Shown in pieces: positions 19,836 to 30,251 of a stretch of DNA of 60,000 nt. The notes beneath the pieces were generated by a model. It saw only the letters and a program-made list of their open reading frames with translations, searched no databases and was not told the origin of the DNA. Within the stretch, counting starts at the first letter, position 1, and each line of letters begins with the position of its first letter. The translations under genes and the position numbers were made by a program. This DNA comes from Hydractinia symbiolongicarpus. Lineage: Eukaryota > Cnidaria > Hydrozoa > Anthoathecata > Hydractiniidae. Location: assembly GCF_029227915.1 (NCBI RefSeq), contig NC_079880.1, positions 11,809,501 to 11,869,500 on the forward strand. The letters are read 5' to 3'.

Positions 19836-20068
19836 TTTTGATGACCTCTAGGTGCGCTAGAACTCTTTTTACTCATTTGCAACATTGATTTTTTGATAGG
19901 TATGACTAAACATAGCATATTAGGGACTTTACCTTGAACTACATGACTCAACACCGCATACTAGGGACTATACCTTGAACTACATGGATAAGCACAGCAT
20001 GGTATCGATTTGTTGGGTTTGACCGGGGCGTGTGCGACTGTGCCAGAACATACATTTCTCTATCTCTC
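19836..20068. repeat. Right terminal inverted repeat of the Polinton (233 bp)
   Basis: This is the reverse complement of the left repeat, running from TTTTGATGACCTCTAGGTGC to CATTTCTCTATCTCTC. It contains the same pair of 41-bp units but only one copy of the GCACA-type motif that is expanded at the left end. Immediately outside is TAGGTAAATTAAC, with no counterpart next to the left repeat. Confidence 0.93.
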
Positions 20069-20402
20069 TAGGTAAATTAACAGCCAAAAATCCTGATATC
20101 GTTATAAACTTTATTTGTGTAAAATTATCTCATTTTTACGTCAAATCATATGTGCGCAAAATATTTCTAGTTACTTGCACTGTAAATTATAATAATAAAA
20201 AATTAAATTCATACAATAATCATTCAGTTTTATAAACTGACTCAATCGTAAACAAAAACACAGGTAAAATGATGTGTTGTTATTTCACCACTTAATAGAG
20301 AAGTTTTGTTAGAAGCACATTTATCGGTCTATATTAAAAACTTTCTTGTGTTTTCCACTGATGCATTTACAACAAAATTCTTTAACAAGTGTAGAAATTG
20401 CA
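20069..20402. other. Spacer between Polinton and host gene
   Basis: AT-rich sequence of about 330 bp between the right inverted repeat and the stop codon of the fibrinogen-like gene. It should contain that gene's 3' untranslated region. No clear polyadenylation signal was resolved on the minus strand. Confidence 0.4.
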
Positions 20403-21368
20403 TTAGGTTGATTCATCTGGTATTGTTTTATTTCGTTTAAGCATCAATGATGAATTGAAGTTTGTGAGTCGCATGCTATTCACACTGTCATAACACGGAC
20501 ATTGCGACCACCACCAGCCTTCAAGACAATCAGGGCATATTGGTCTCTTGAACATGTTGAAGCACGCATTTTTTAACAAATAGCATGGCCAATCTTTATT
20601 TTGGTTTTCACACTTCAGCGGTGTGACGCTGATAGCGTATTGATTTGCCTCATTTGCAATTTTAAAGTTTAAATACAGTTCAATATGCGTGTAACCTGTT
20701 TTTAAAACGCCTTTTAGGTATAACAAATGGTTGTCGGTTTCTGTTAACTGGTGTAGTTTTTCAAGACCGAGCCAAAACTCCCCATTAATGTCACCAAACC
20801 CCTCTTTGTAATCGTTCAAATGTTTGTTGAAGTCGACAGACTTGTCAAATCTGTTCTGGAATTTTATCCATCCTCCACCTTCTGTTTCCATGTCGCAAAA
20901 AACTTTTGTCAATTGTCCATTGATATTGATTTCATACACACCACTCTTATTGAATCCTGCTTCAAGCCATTCGATGCAATCTCGTTTTATCGAACAGTTG
21001 CAACGACATCCGTTTTCATCGCTTCCATTTACACAATTGCGACACATCAAACGAACTTCATAGTAACTTGAATTTTCATCTGTTGTCAATAAGGTTCTGT
21101 TATGATTTGTGTGGTTAAACAGTTCGCACGTCACCTCTAGCACGTCATCATTATTTCGGATGGCATTGAAAGAAACACAGTAACCTTTATAAAGACAATG
21201 ATCCATACACTGATCTTCATTTTGAACTTCAACAGTATCAACTGCAGTTGCGTCTTTTCTCAACTGATTACCAATCAATTCCACCATAATATTATCTTCA
21301 TCACGATAACAAGTGAAATGTATTGCAACCGATGATGTAAAACAGAATAGCAGAACGAAACCAAACAT
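20403..21368 (-). CDS. Secreted PAN/apple plus fibrinogen-like domain protein
   Basis: An uninterrupted 321-aa frame runs from ATG 21368 to TAA 20403. It starts with a signal peptide (MFGFVLLFCFTSSVA). A PAN/apple-like module follows, with cysteines at about residues 20-109 (DQCMDHCLYKGYCVSFNA, CELFN). A short Cys-rich link (CRNCVNGSDENGCRCNC) leads to a fibrinogen-type domain from about residue 130: DCIEWLEAGFNKSGVYEI, VFCDMETEGGGWIKFQNR, EGFGDINGEFWLGLEKLHQL and LYLKGVLKTGY. The C-terminal end has GWWWSQCPC but lacks the standard calcium-site and terminal text, so the domain is short or atypical. Several NxS/T sites fit secretion. Such proteins are extracellular lectins or adhesion proteins of innate immunity and matrix. 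It is a single exon, with no splice needed. Confidence 0.82.
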   Translation of the reverse strand: MFGFVLLFCFTSSVAIHFTCYRDEDNIMVELIGNQLRKDATAVDTVEVQNEDQCMDHCLYKGYCVSFNAIRNNDDVLEVTCELFNHTNHNRTLLTTDENSSYYEVRLMCRNCVNGSDENGCRCNCSIKRDCIEWLEAGFNKSGVYEININGQLTKVFCDMETEGGGWIKFQNRFDKSVDFNKHLNDYKEGFGDINGEFWLGLEKLHQLTETDNHLLYLKGVLKTGYTHIELYLNFKIANEANQYAISVTPLKCENQNKDWPCYLLKNACFNMFKRPICPDCLEGWWWSQCPCYDSVNSMRLTNFNSSLMLKRNKTIPDEST

Positions 21369-24300
21369 TTCCTTGTTTTCTCTGAAAGGAAAATTATCTT
21401 ATATTGTTATGATGATAAAAAAGATTTTCAAAAGACAATGTAATAGTATGGATACTTTATCCTGTCAATCTATCTATGTATCTATCATTAATGCGTATTC
21501 TGTAACAAAAAGCGTTTCTGATTTGATTCATTGATGGATAATCTACACGACATATATACTATATTTTCATTGTGTACCGACAAAGGAGTGTGATATATTG
21601 CTTTTTTAAAAAATGAGCACCTATCAAGAAATTTATTCCAAAATTTCAATAATTTTGAATCATAATAATCATAATTTTAATTCTGTATTCTTTTTTCTTT
21701 ATTATTTTAAACAATAGAACAATGATATGTAAAAACCATATTCTTATAGTAAAAGTGTATATTCTTACTTGACTCTTTGGGGTTCCTTAATGCTGAAAGG
21801 GGTAGGGGCTGATTCACGCCCCTCCCTCCTCTTTTTGAATTTTCTGAAGTTGTTATTACAAGAAGCTCTTATCCCTTAAGTACAATTTAGTTAAAAAACT
21901 TCCAGGGACGTCATTCGAATCCATAGAAACTTGCAAAAGTCAGTTATTCGTAAATTGTTTGTATAATTTCTTGGAAAATATGACAAAAAAAAGATAATTT
22001 ATATACCAAAAAGTCTCCTAACGGGTTTTATTAAAAGATTTCCATCTTTTTAGAAAAAGAATTTGATGTCAATTATGCTGAACTCGAAAAAATTATTGTC
22101 ATAGCAACACTTCGGCATATTTTGTTTAAATAATTCTTGAATAATTAAAACAAAATGCAAGTTAGAAAAACTGATAAAATCTTACGGTGTAACTATAAAC
22201 ACATAAAGTTACAAGCAAATTTTGCTTAAATTTTGCGCAAATTTTGCTTATTTTTTAAGCCTTTTTCAGCCTCATTTTTTATATATTGTTGTTAAAAAGA
22301 ACATAGCTTAAGAATTTTAGCTCTTTGAATGCTGATGCATAATTATGTTCATAAACATCATCACACCAAAATGAATATTATTTCACAGTAGGTGAGAAAG
22401 AAACAATTGTAAGCAAAAACAATTATCCTTCGCTTGGATAGAAAATTACAAGAAAATTTACATTCTGGGTTGTTCTTATATCTTTAGGAAATTTAAACTT
22501 GGTTTGTTCTTAGTTTTCAAAAAAATGATTTGAGCCTTACTATGTTCTTTTTTGTTCTTATTTTTAGGCAAATTTTCCTGATTTTGTAAAATTGTTCTTT
22601 TAAGAAAACCGTGTGATCGTGTATTTGTACATGAAATGCACATGAAAAATTAATGCACACAATTTATCATTCAACAAATCTTGTTTGCCGCGTTGCTTGA
22701 ATATTTAAAATTTCATCGTGCAATACAACTATGGCACGTTTCGCTGTTGCTCCTAAAATGGACATAGCTACCTTATAGAATACATAACGTAAAAAACCGT
22801 TAAAACAATGGATATTTATAATTGATAGATAGATAGATGCGGTCATTCAGAAGAAAAAAAATTCAAGTTAGGAACACCTTTTTGCTATAATTTTTTTTCC
22901 AAAAGTAAGGAGTCTGCGGATTAATAAAACTAGAACACTTCCCAGACAGAAATTTTATTCATTTTCGATGAAATAGTCCTAAAACTTATAAACAAGATTT
23001 CAAGTTAAAAGTGATAGTACGTGTGCATAATATTATTCAGTTGTGTTACAATGTTTTGGATGTCAGACAGCAGAATATAGGAACTGATTATGTTAATTTT
23101 TATAAGAACAATCTTATAAGAACAATGAGGCTGGAATTGCCTCAAAAATAAGAAAAAAATAAGAACAGTTTCAGGCTGTGCGAGTGAAATAGAAAACATA
23201 AGAAAATCTCGGCTTGATGTTGTATTTTCTGATTATTAAGAAATAAGGTCAAGTCATTGTTTTAAATTACATATACAAAATTAGTAGAATTTCTAAAAAT
23301 ATAAGAACAACATAAGAACAATTCCAGGCTGGACATATGAAAAAGTAAGAACACATCAAGCTGAAACCCAATTTTATGGTGATAAAAAAGAATAACAAAT
23401 CTATATCAAAAAAAAGCATTTTTAAAAAATAAGTCAAAGGTGTAGGGCAAAGGTATGAGAGTCTGACCTCATCAACACTTGTAACTTTCTGGTAAAAAAA
23501 CCATTCTGTATTTTATCACTGTGATAGCAAAAGATGATGCAATATTTTAGTACTATTTTATTTTTAGTAGAAAGTAAGTAAAAGCCTACCTGTGAAAGAG
23601 ATTACACAACATGGTGCATCAAATATGTAGCTTTTAAAAAATTTTCAACCTCTCTCATCAAAGCATGAACGTGTTTGGTTTTGAGAATTACTTTTTCATC
23701 GTAGTAGTAAAGCAAAAAACATATCAAAATTTTATAGAAGCATTACACAGATACCAAGATAGACGTCAGCATACAATATATGATGGAGAAGTCAATAGTA
23801 GCAGTATTGGGAATATTGAAGCGTAAAAACTATTAATATTTTATAAAAGCACCTCCATAGTGATACTTCAAACAACAATAGCGGTGTATTATTCATGATA
23901 GCGATAAAAATAAATATATGCAGATGAATTGTGGTCTCGCATTCAGTTCTTAGCACGAAAAAATGCAACCGTCTAGGAAAATGAAAAAGAAAACAGTATG
24001 CCTTTCTTTCTTATAAATATGGCAACGTAAAGAATTTAAGAGTCTGCGCATCGAGTAATTTTAACGAACCTTGCATTTTTACATACCTTAACAGGACTAA
24101 TTGTCGAGAATTTTTATTCGTGCTTTTGTGACGACTAATTTTTTTAAGACCTATTTTCGCAATGAATAGACAATGGAGAAGTTTGGTGTGACGTAAAGTT
24201 TGGTTTTCCACCGAGAAAAATAGACATATGCACGCACATGCACAAGCACAAAATATAAACAACAAACCGCAAAGTGAAGAAAAAACACTGACGCTAAATG

Positions 24301-24937
24301 TCTACTCCTAAACAGAGAAGATGAAAACACAATTTCTTTATTATTATTCTAATTATTATTATTATTTGATTTTCACAGGATAATCCGTCAGTTATAACAA
24401 ATATGTTAATACTATCCTCATAAAATTGTCAAAATATTACTGACTTTTGATCTGAATATTACTTACTTTTGATCTGGCTTAGCTTGATTGTTTAATATTG
24501 GCAAAAGGCCTTTAACTTAAGTGTTAAGTGTTTTGGAAGTTTGTTGCCATTAAAATTCATGAGCTGCAGCTAGCTAGGTAGCTGCGCTGTGTACTATATG
24601 GGTACCTAGCTAACATGACATCTTAAAAAGTTTACTTAACCACATACTTATAAACGACATTGAATGGCTATTATTATTCAGGTGGGTGATTTTGTTGAGA
24701 ATACATTCGAAATTGTAATGGAAGGAGCTGGGTACTCTAGTTGCACACATTTTTCTTTTTAATATGCGCAAAAAAATTTTCTATTTTAAAGTTCAAAACT
24801 AAGAAGGATAGGTTGTAGTACTAAATTTATGGATTATTCTCTGAACCGGGTTAACATGCTTGACATTTATACACTAGGTAAACTGTCCCTATTGGTAGCA
24901 AAACATTTAGTGTTTTATGATGAAATGACTACACAAA
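21369..24937. other. Upstream region of the fibrinogen-like gene, no further gene
   Basis: The minus-strand promoter of the fibrinogen-like gene should lie here. A TATA-like run at about 21552-21562 is a weak candidate. A G/C-rich phrase (GGGGTAGGGGCTGATTCACG) near 21800 resembles phrases near 34150 and 34870 and may mark a dispersed repeat. No coding frame could be supported. Confidence 0.4.
22200..23400. repeat. Diverged inverted arrangement of TTGTTCTTA / TAAGAACAA motifs
   Basis: The left half carries TTGTTCTTA and CAGCCTCA phrases (22268, 22469, 22514, 22550). The right half carries the complements TAAGAACAA and TGAGGCTGG (23100-23130, 23300-23350). GGTTGTTCTTATATCTTTAG at the left matches the reverse complement of the right near 23295. 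This suggests an old palindromic transposable element with loosely kept arms. Ends were not resolved. Confidence 0.45.
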
Positions 24938-24970
24938 TCAACTGCAGTGAAAATAGTTCACTGCAGTTGA
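24938..24970. repeat. Perfect 14-bp-arm hairpin
   Basis: TCAACTGCAGTGAA is followed by a 5-base loop and its exact complement TTCACTGCAGTTGA. It lies just outside the left end of the adjacent inverted-repeat element. It could be a transposon terminal remnant, since TCAACTG resembles the tip of that element. Confidence 0.8.
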
Positions 24971-24975
24971 AATTA

Positions 24976-26221
24976 CAGTCAAACTCTTGTAAAAATTTGA
25001 ACATAATAAAGCCTGTTCTAATAATCATACATTATTCAAAATTTACTGTCATAATTAATTTAAGCTGTACATACTCATTTTCTCCAAACGTTTTTTGTTT
25101 TCTCTTTTTAACCGAGACCCGAAAATTAAAACTCTATTCCTACCAGTTTTAATATGTAAACTTTTTCCATGTTGCCTTAACGGATTTTGCAAGATCTTAT
25201 TTCGTAAAAAGGACAACATTTGATATCATCTGACGGTATATATTAATATTGGGTTAAGTTAAAACTGATTTATTATATACGTGCAGGGTATTATTTCTTA
25301 AAATGTCGGTGAAGCATAATCAATCGCTGGCCTAAAATATAATAACAGGACATTTTGATGTTAAATTTCCTTACTACGGTATATTGGAATTAATTTGCTT
25401 AAAAACTTTACTTGTTTGTTTTTGTTTTGTCTACGTTTAGAGATGTTGTCGCTAAACCTTTATTGGCCTCATTTAAATTGTTCAAATGTTAAAACCTGGA
25501 ATAGTCTAAATAGTCTATCTTTAAGTATGTGTAAACTACATGCAAGTTATCCAGATGACTCTCAGTAACTCGAAAATTATAGGGAACATTTTTGTTCGCA
25601 TTATAGAGATATTTAAATTATATTAAGTCTCTGTAATTCGAACTTTCAGCTTCAGAGAGTGAAAATTTGAATTACAGAGAGAAATTAGCTAATTTCAAAA
25701 TCAAGAAAAAAAAATTTAAAAATAAAGATATTTTCATATTTTGCACAAAAAAATTCTATTTAAAAACTCTATTTGAAGAACTGTTGAATATTTGATTGCT
25801 CTACATTGGAGAGACGATCTCTTTTGACAATGTAAGTTGCATCACCAAGTGCTTTGCTGTTAAGGCTTCGCTATAAGAATGTCCTTCTTCATCTTGTCTC
25901 TTGGCCTTTTTTAATCAAGATGTGAAAAAATGTAGAAACCAATGTTTTGGAAAATAACGTTGAAAAGATCATTTAAAAAAATTGAGAAAAACATCTAAAT
26001 TTGTCAAGGGCCTGTTTACACTATAAAATTCGAATTAGGGAGAGAATCATGCTGAAGGGACTGAGAAACTGTTCGAATTATAGAAAATTTCGAATTAAAG
26101 ATATTAGAATTGTAGAAAGTTTTTATAAGAGTTTCTTAAGGAAAATTGACGGTGACTGAGCACTCGTTTGAATTACAGAAAAATTCAAATTATAGAGAGT
26201 CAAATTAGAGGGAGTCAACTG
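24976..26221. mobile_element. Pogo/Tigger-like inverted-repeat element, non-autonomous
   Basis: The left tip CAGTCAAACTCT follows TA at 24974-24975. The right tip, read inward, is CAGTTGACTCCCTCTAATTT and is followed by TA at 26222-26223, consistent with a TA target duplication of the Tc1/mariner-pogo group. Inside, phrases of the type TCTCTATAATTCGAA recur in both orientations (for example 25629-25645 and 25662-25683). An alternative left tip (CAGATGACTCTC) at 25552 would give a shorter, 670-bp element. No transposase frame was found. Class is moderately supported, left border uncertain. Confidence 0.55.
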
Positions 26222-26452
26222 TATATACATATTCTGATTTCAAGTTCAAAAGATACCTCTACCTAAAAAAAAGTTTGGAATGGACTGGTACACGGCTTAC
26301 CGCCTGCATTATTTTACCTGTCCATTTGCGTAAGAGGTTTGGGGATTTATAAACAACACCCATGACGATGAAAGTCAACTGCATGGTTTTTAGCCAATAA
26401 AATGTTTCTTAGAAATGTGAAAGAAAATATAGCTAATTTCCCCAAATAAGAT

Positions 26453-27740
26453 TTAAAGAGAACAAAGCCATCTTCTCACCAAAATATTAATCAAAAAAGG
26501 CTCAAGCATTGACGAAACAGCAGAGGTCATAAAATGGACCACAAAAGATACAATCTGAACCATTGAAACTACCTGATCACGACAGAACAAGTAACTAGTG
26601 AACAATTTTAAAGAACTACCAGTAATGCCAAAATTGGTAAGGTCGATATAGATAGCTCTTGTATATTCACCGCTATCCATACTTTTCCGAATGTAATCTA
26701 TGAATGACATAGCTGCAAGCTCAGTTGAACGACTTTTACGTAATCCAAATTGAATGATCGACAAAAATTTTTTTGACCTCAAGATAGTCCATTACCAGAG
26801 TATAGACACACCTTACAGAAATTTTCGAAACCCCTGGTAATACGCTTTTCGGACAATAATTATCGAAGTCTTCAGCAGCACCAGACTTATGCAGCGGTGT
26901 AACCTTCGCAGTTTTGAAATCGTTTGGAACCTCACCAGTACTAAGCGACAAATTAATGATGTTAGTCAATGGAGCAACAATGGAAATCGCTACATTTTGT
27001 TAAGAAACAAGGTGGAATGTTATCCAATTCAACAGCTTTTTTCCGTACAGCTTTCATAAATGTGCTAACTCTTCTCCTGATGTTACGCGGGAGAATTCAA
27101 AATCGTTCTGTTTACGCTTAGATTGAGACGATTTATGGTTCCAAATTTTGTCAAAGAAAACGCAACCTTCTTCAACTTGTTTGTAATTGACGAGAAGAAA
27201 GTGCAGAAACCATCTACGATTACATGGGTATCACTCTTTTTTTTGTGCCATCAACTATGAAAGAAGATGATTTTTGATCACCCTTTGACTTTGTAGGAGA
27301 AACTTCTTTCACTGCTCTCCAAAATTTATCCAGTTTTGATTAATTTTCCTTTAAAATTGTTAAAGTGGGTTTTCCTGGCACAAGATAGCGTTTGTAACAG
27401 TTTCCTTTTCCTTTATACATTAACTTATTCTCTACACGACCAGATTTTCTAGCCTTGCGCATCATTTGATCACAGATATTTATTTCTCGTTTGAGCTCAG
27501 CTATCAGCCACGGAGCTGGTTTATTTTTAACACTTTCAGAAATATACGGCGCATATTGATTGATTGTTTTTATGAATATATCTTCATAAAGTGCTAGTAT
27601 CTGAAGCATTATAAACATTGAACCAATCTTTGGCTGTAATGTCTCTGTTCATATTTTCCGGGTCATATTATGCGAAATTCCTACAAATGATTGTTGTGGG
27701 ATGTAGTTTGAATTTATAACCTTTCGGACACAGCCAATCA
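26453..27740 (-). pseudogene. CR1/Jockey-like non-LTR retrotransposon fragment (reverse transcriptase)
   Basis: Read on the minus strand from about 27740, it shows RNFA, YDPENMNRDITAKDWFNVYN, INQYAPYISESVKNKPAPWL, AELKREINICDQMMRKARKSG, a broken linker, then LTNIINLSLSTGEVPNDFK, TAKVTPLHKSGAAEDFDNY, QFGLRKSRSTELAAMSFIDY and YTRAIYIDLT. Between YIDLT and FGITGSSLKLF the catalytic-A region is partly deleted. The sequence stops after SAVSSMLEPFLINI, before the catalytic YxDD box. Both the endonuclease and the C-terminal end of the enzyme are missing. Many stops and frameshifts show it is dead. Confidence 0.85.
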
Positions 27741-29752
27741 TATCCATAGTCGCTCATTCCCGCTGGAATTTTTTTTTTGGACTGTTTGTTTGAATTAATG
27801 TTTTTGTTGTTTTTTATTAGATCAATTTTCGACGATTGATTTGTGTTTTTACGTCATTTGAGTATTACCGTTTGTTACTTTTTAATGATATATACACAAC
27901 AATTTAAGATCAATTTTAGTTCAATATTTTATTTTGAAAATTGATCTGCAAAATTGTTCCGTGTATTCAGGCCTTCAGTATAGTTAATTTCCTTCCATAC
28001 CCAATTAGTCTTTTTCTTAGTTTCATTTTTTATATTTAATACTAAGTGTTACTGTAAAAAATTTTGAAGTTCGAAGGAAAATTTAGCAAAGCAATGAAAA
28101 TGGAACCATTCAAATTTTCCAACCATATCAAAATCCAAATTAATGCCGAAAAGTGAGCACGCAATCCATTCACAATGCAAGAAAAGGTTTTCAAATGAGC
28201 ATATTCTTAGTATATCCTTAACTCGCCAAATCTCATCTTGAATGTGCTTATAGAGTATATATTATTGTAAAAAAAATCCAAAATGTCCAAACTCATTTTG
28301 TATAACATGTTATACATTCTAAGGAATTTTAAGACTGTTATTCTCTCAATGGTATGTGGTACTGGTGCGTCCTAGTGATTAACCTGCTGAATGATTAAGG
28401 AAATGGTACTTTTTGACGAAGTTTAGCGAGGATCCAGTGTAAAAAACAGATACCTGGTAGGCTATAGAAATATCAAGACGGATTGTTTACATGCCTCGCT
28501 GACATTGATAACTTTGCTCAAAGAATTTCTTGTCAGAATTTGCGTTAATCTAAAAGTAAAGGCAATTTTACACAATGGTTTGTAGTCTGGATAGGAAAAG
28601 GAATTCATTAAAATTATCATATATGCTCGATTAAACGCCGCACTCCAAACGCTGCATTATTTACAGCACCGCCCTCAAAAAAACGTCACATCTTACACTG
28701 AATGCGGCACTCATTCGAAGAAGCGCGGCGTTTAATCGAGGCTGACTTAAAATGTTTGAGTTTTGAGGTTAGGTTAGAGGGACATTCGCAGGGAAAACAC
28801 TTTAGTTATAGTTATGTATGTAATATATAGCCATCTTTTCTTAAAAATATGTTCTTTTGATTTTTACACAAGCGCCTTCCTCGGTTAAGCACGGCACTAA
28901 AAATTTGAGTTTTAAACAAGCGTCGAGGATTTACGGTTTGTTTTGTTTCAATTTTTTTTCTACTATGTCAAAAAAAAAACTAACTGAATTAGGGACAGAC
29001 AGGAAAAAATAATGATTTTTTCAATTTATTGGACTTTTCAACTTCAATTTCAGTATCCATTTCTTCCTCCAAATCTAAACAGAGCAGCTTAAGAGAGGAG
29101 TTTGATCCGCTTGTATGCTGATGTCGTTATTTAGATTTAAATATATTAGATTTAAATACTAAGCTTCTTGACTTTTGTAGGTGAAACAGTTTCAAAACAT
29201 ACATGACCTTTAAAGTGAAGACGTCTTTTTTTTTAAGTTTCACAAAAATCATTTCATGGCAACCTTCAACCCTTATATATTGAAAAAAGATTCACTGACA
29301 TCAATTGGTACATTACATATTGCTCCGAGAATTCTTGGCATTTGAACTTTTTGGCACAATTACTATTTTCTTAAGTAACAATCTTTTTAATCAAGTATTT
29401 TTCAGGGGGTCATCTAAAGTTAATTATTTAGACAGCTTGACGGAATCAGACTTTTTTTTTCACTTTGAACGAGCTTGTGAGGGAGATACAAAGATGTCTG
29501 TCCATACTATATACATGGGTATTGAGTACATAGCCTATTTTTAAAAAAAGATAAATACTAAATTTCTGAACTGATCTTCTATACAAACAACGGTTACACA
29601 TTACACAAACCAAAAATATGTTTGATCTGAAGTTTTCTATGCAACAACTTTTGCAATTTTTCACGAAACTTCCGTTTTTTGGACGTGCTTCATTCCTTAG
29701 TAATTATTTTATGTTTACTTGATTTATGTTTTATGAGCCCAACTCTTTTGGT
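27741..29752. other. Intergenic DNA with one palindromic MITE
   Basis: Apart from the palindrome at 28626-28740, I see no gene. A degenerate relative of that palindrome may be present at 28868-28936 (GCGCCTTCCTCGG ... GCGTCGAGGATTTACGG). Confidence 0.4.
28626..28740. mobile_element. 115-bp palindromic MITE
   Basis: The ends CTCGATTAAACGCCGC and GCGGCGTTTAATCGAG are perfect 16-bp inverted repeats. Further inside, ACTCCAAACGCTGCATT and AATGCGGCACTCATTCG continue the symmetry imperfectly. The whole could fold into a long hairpin. No clear target duplication is visible. GGCGTTTAAT phrases near 35755 and 35775 may be remnants of the same family. Confidence 0.75.
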
Positions 29753-29989
29753 TTATGTAGAAATATCACTTGTGACGTTGATATACTGGACTTCATATGT
29801 TACATAGCCTTTTAGAATGAGAGCAGTGCCATCAGGTACAGATGCACCAGTATGACTACGGTGTGAATCAAAATTGTAAACAGAATTTCCACAGTTTAAA
29901 ATCGAAAAACAACAGCCTTCACCAATTTTTTCAATGTAAGATGAATTATGTATCAAATTACCAATTAAGCGGGTAGGCAATTTGAACAT
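29753..29989 (-). pseudogene. Possible protease-domain fragment of a transposon polyprotein
   Basis: The minus-strand frame reads MFKLPTRLIGNLIHNSSYIE, then GEGCCFSILNCGNSVYNFDS, HRSHTGASVPDGTALILKG and TYEVQYINV. The FDSH...G...PDGTA phrase resembles the C-terminal half of ubiquitin/OTU-type protease domains found next to PIF1-like helicases in cnidarian repeats. The catalytic cysteine half is absent and no neighbour supports the call. It may equally be chance coding potential. Confidence 0.35.
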
Positions 29990-30109
29990 GCGTGCAGAAA
30001 TCCGAAAACACTGTGAGTGATAAGTAAAGTGACATTACAATCTTTACTATTAATTTAGATGGTAGTTCAGGACCATAAAAATCCTTTGCTGCCAGTATTT
30101 TTTATAAAA

Positions 30110-30251
30110 CTAGTCGTTAGCCCGTGGAAAAATCCACGGGTTCGCCCGTCCTTTTTATACCGCATTGCGTGCGTTTCGCTACTTGCACAGCTAAGCTACC
30201 ATTTTGCGTGACAGACAGACGGACAGACGTATACGGGTATTATAATATAGA
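30110..30251 (-). mobile_element. 142-bp Helitron-like non-autonomous element
   Basis: Read on the minus strand it starts TCTATATTATAATACCC directly after A and ends in CTAG directly before T, as Helitrons do (A|TC...CTAG|T). The 3' hairpin CCCGTGGATTTTTCCACGGG lies 7 bases before CTAG. A GACAGACAGACGGACAGAC run is internal. No coding capacity. The three diagnostic features agree, so the class call is good. Confidence 0.8.

Larger units (their letters stand above)
5661..20068. mobile_element. Polinton/Maverick DNA transposon, degraded copy
   Basis: A unit of about 14.4 kb is bounded by inverted repeats starting GAGAGATAGAGAAATG and holds the Polinton hallmark set: protein-primed DNA polymerase B, packaging ATPase, retrovirus-type integrase and double-jelly-roll-type major capsid protein, plus conserved accessory genes. 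Polintons are self-synthesising, virus-like transposons usually 15-20 kb long, integrated by the integrase with 6-bp target duplications. Here nearly every gene carries stops or frameshifts, no target duplication is visible, and I recognised no adenovirus-type maturation protease. I therefore call it a dead copy. The identity of the element is secure; the exact outer base at each end is uncertain by one or two positions. Confidence 0.95.
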
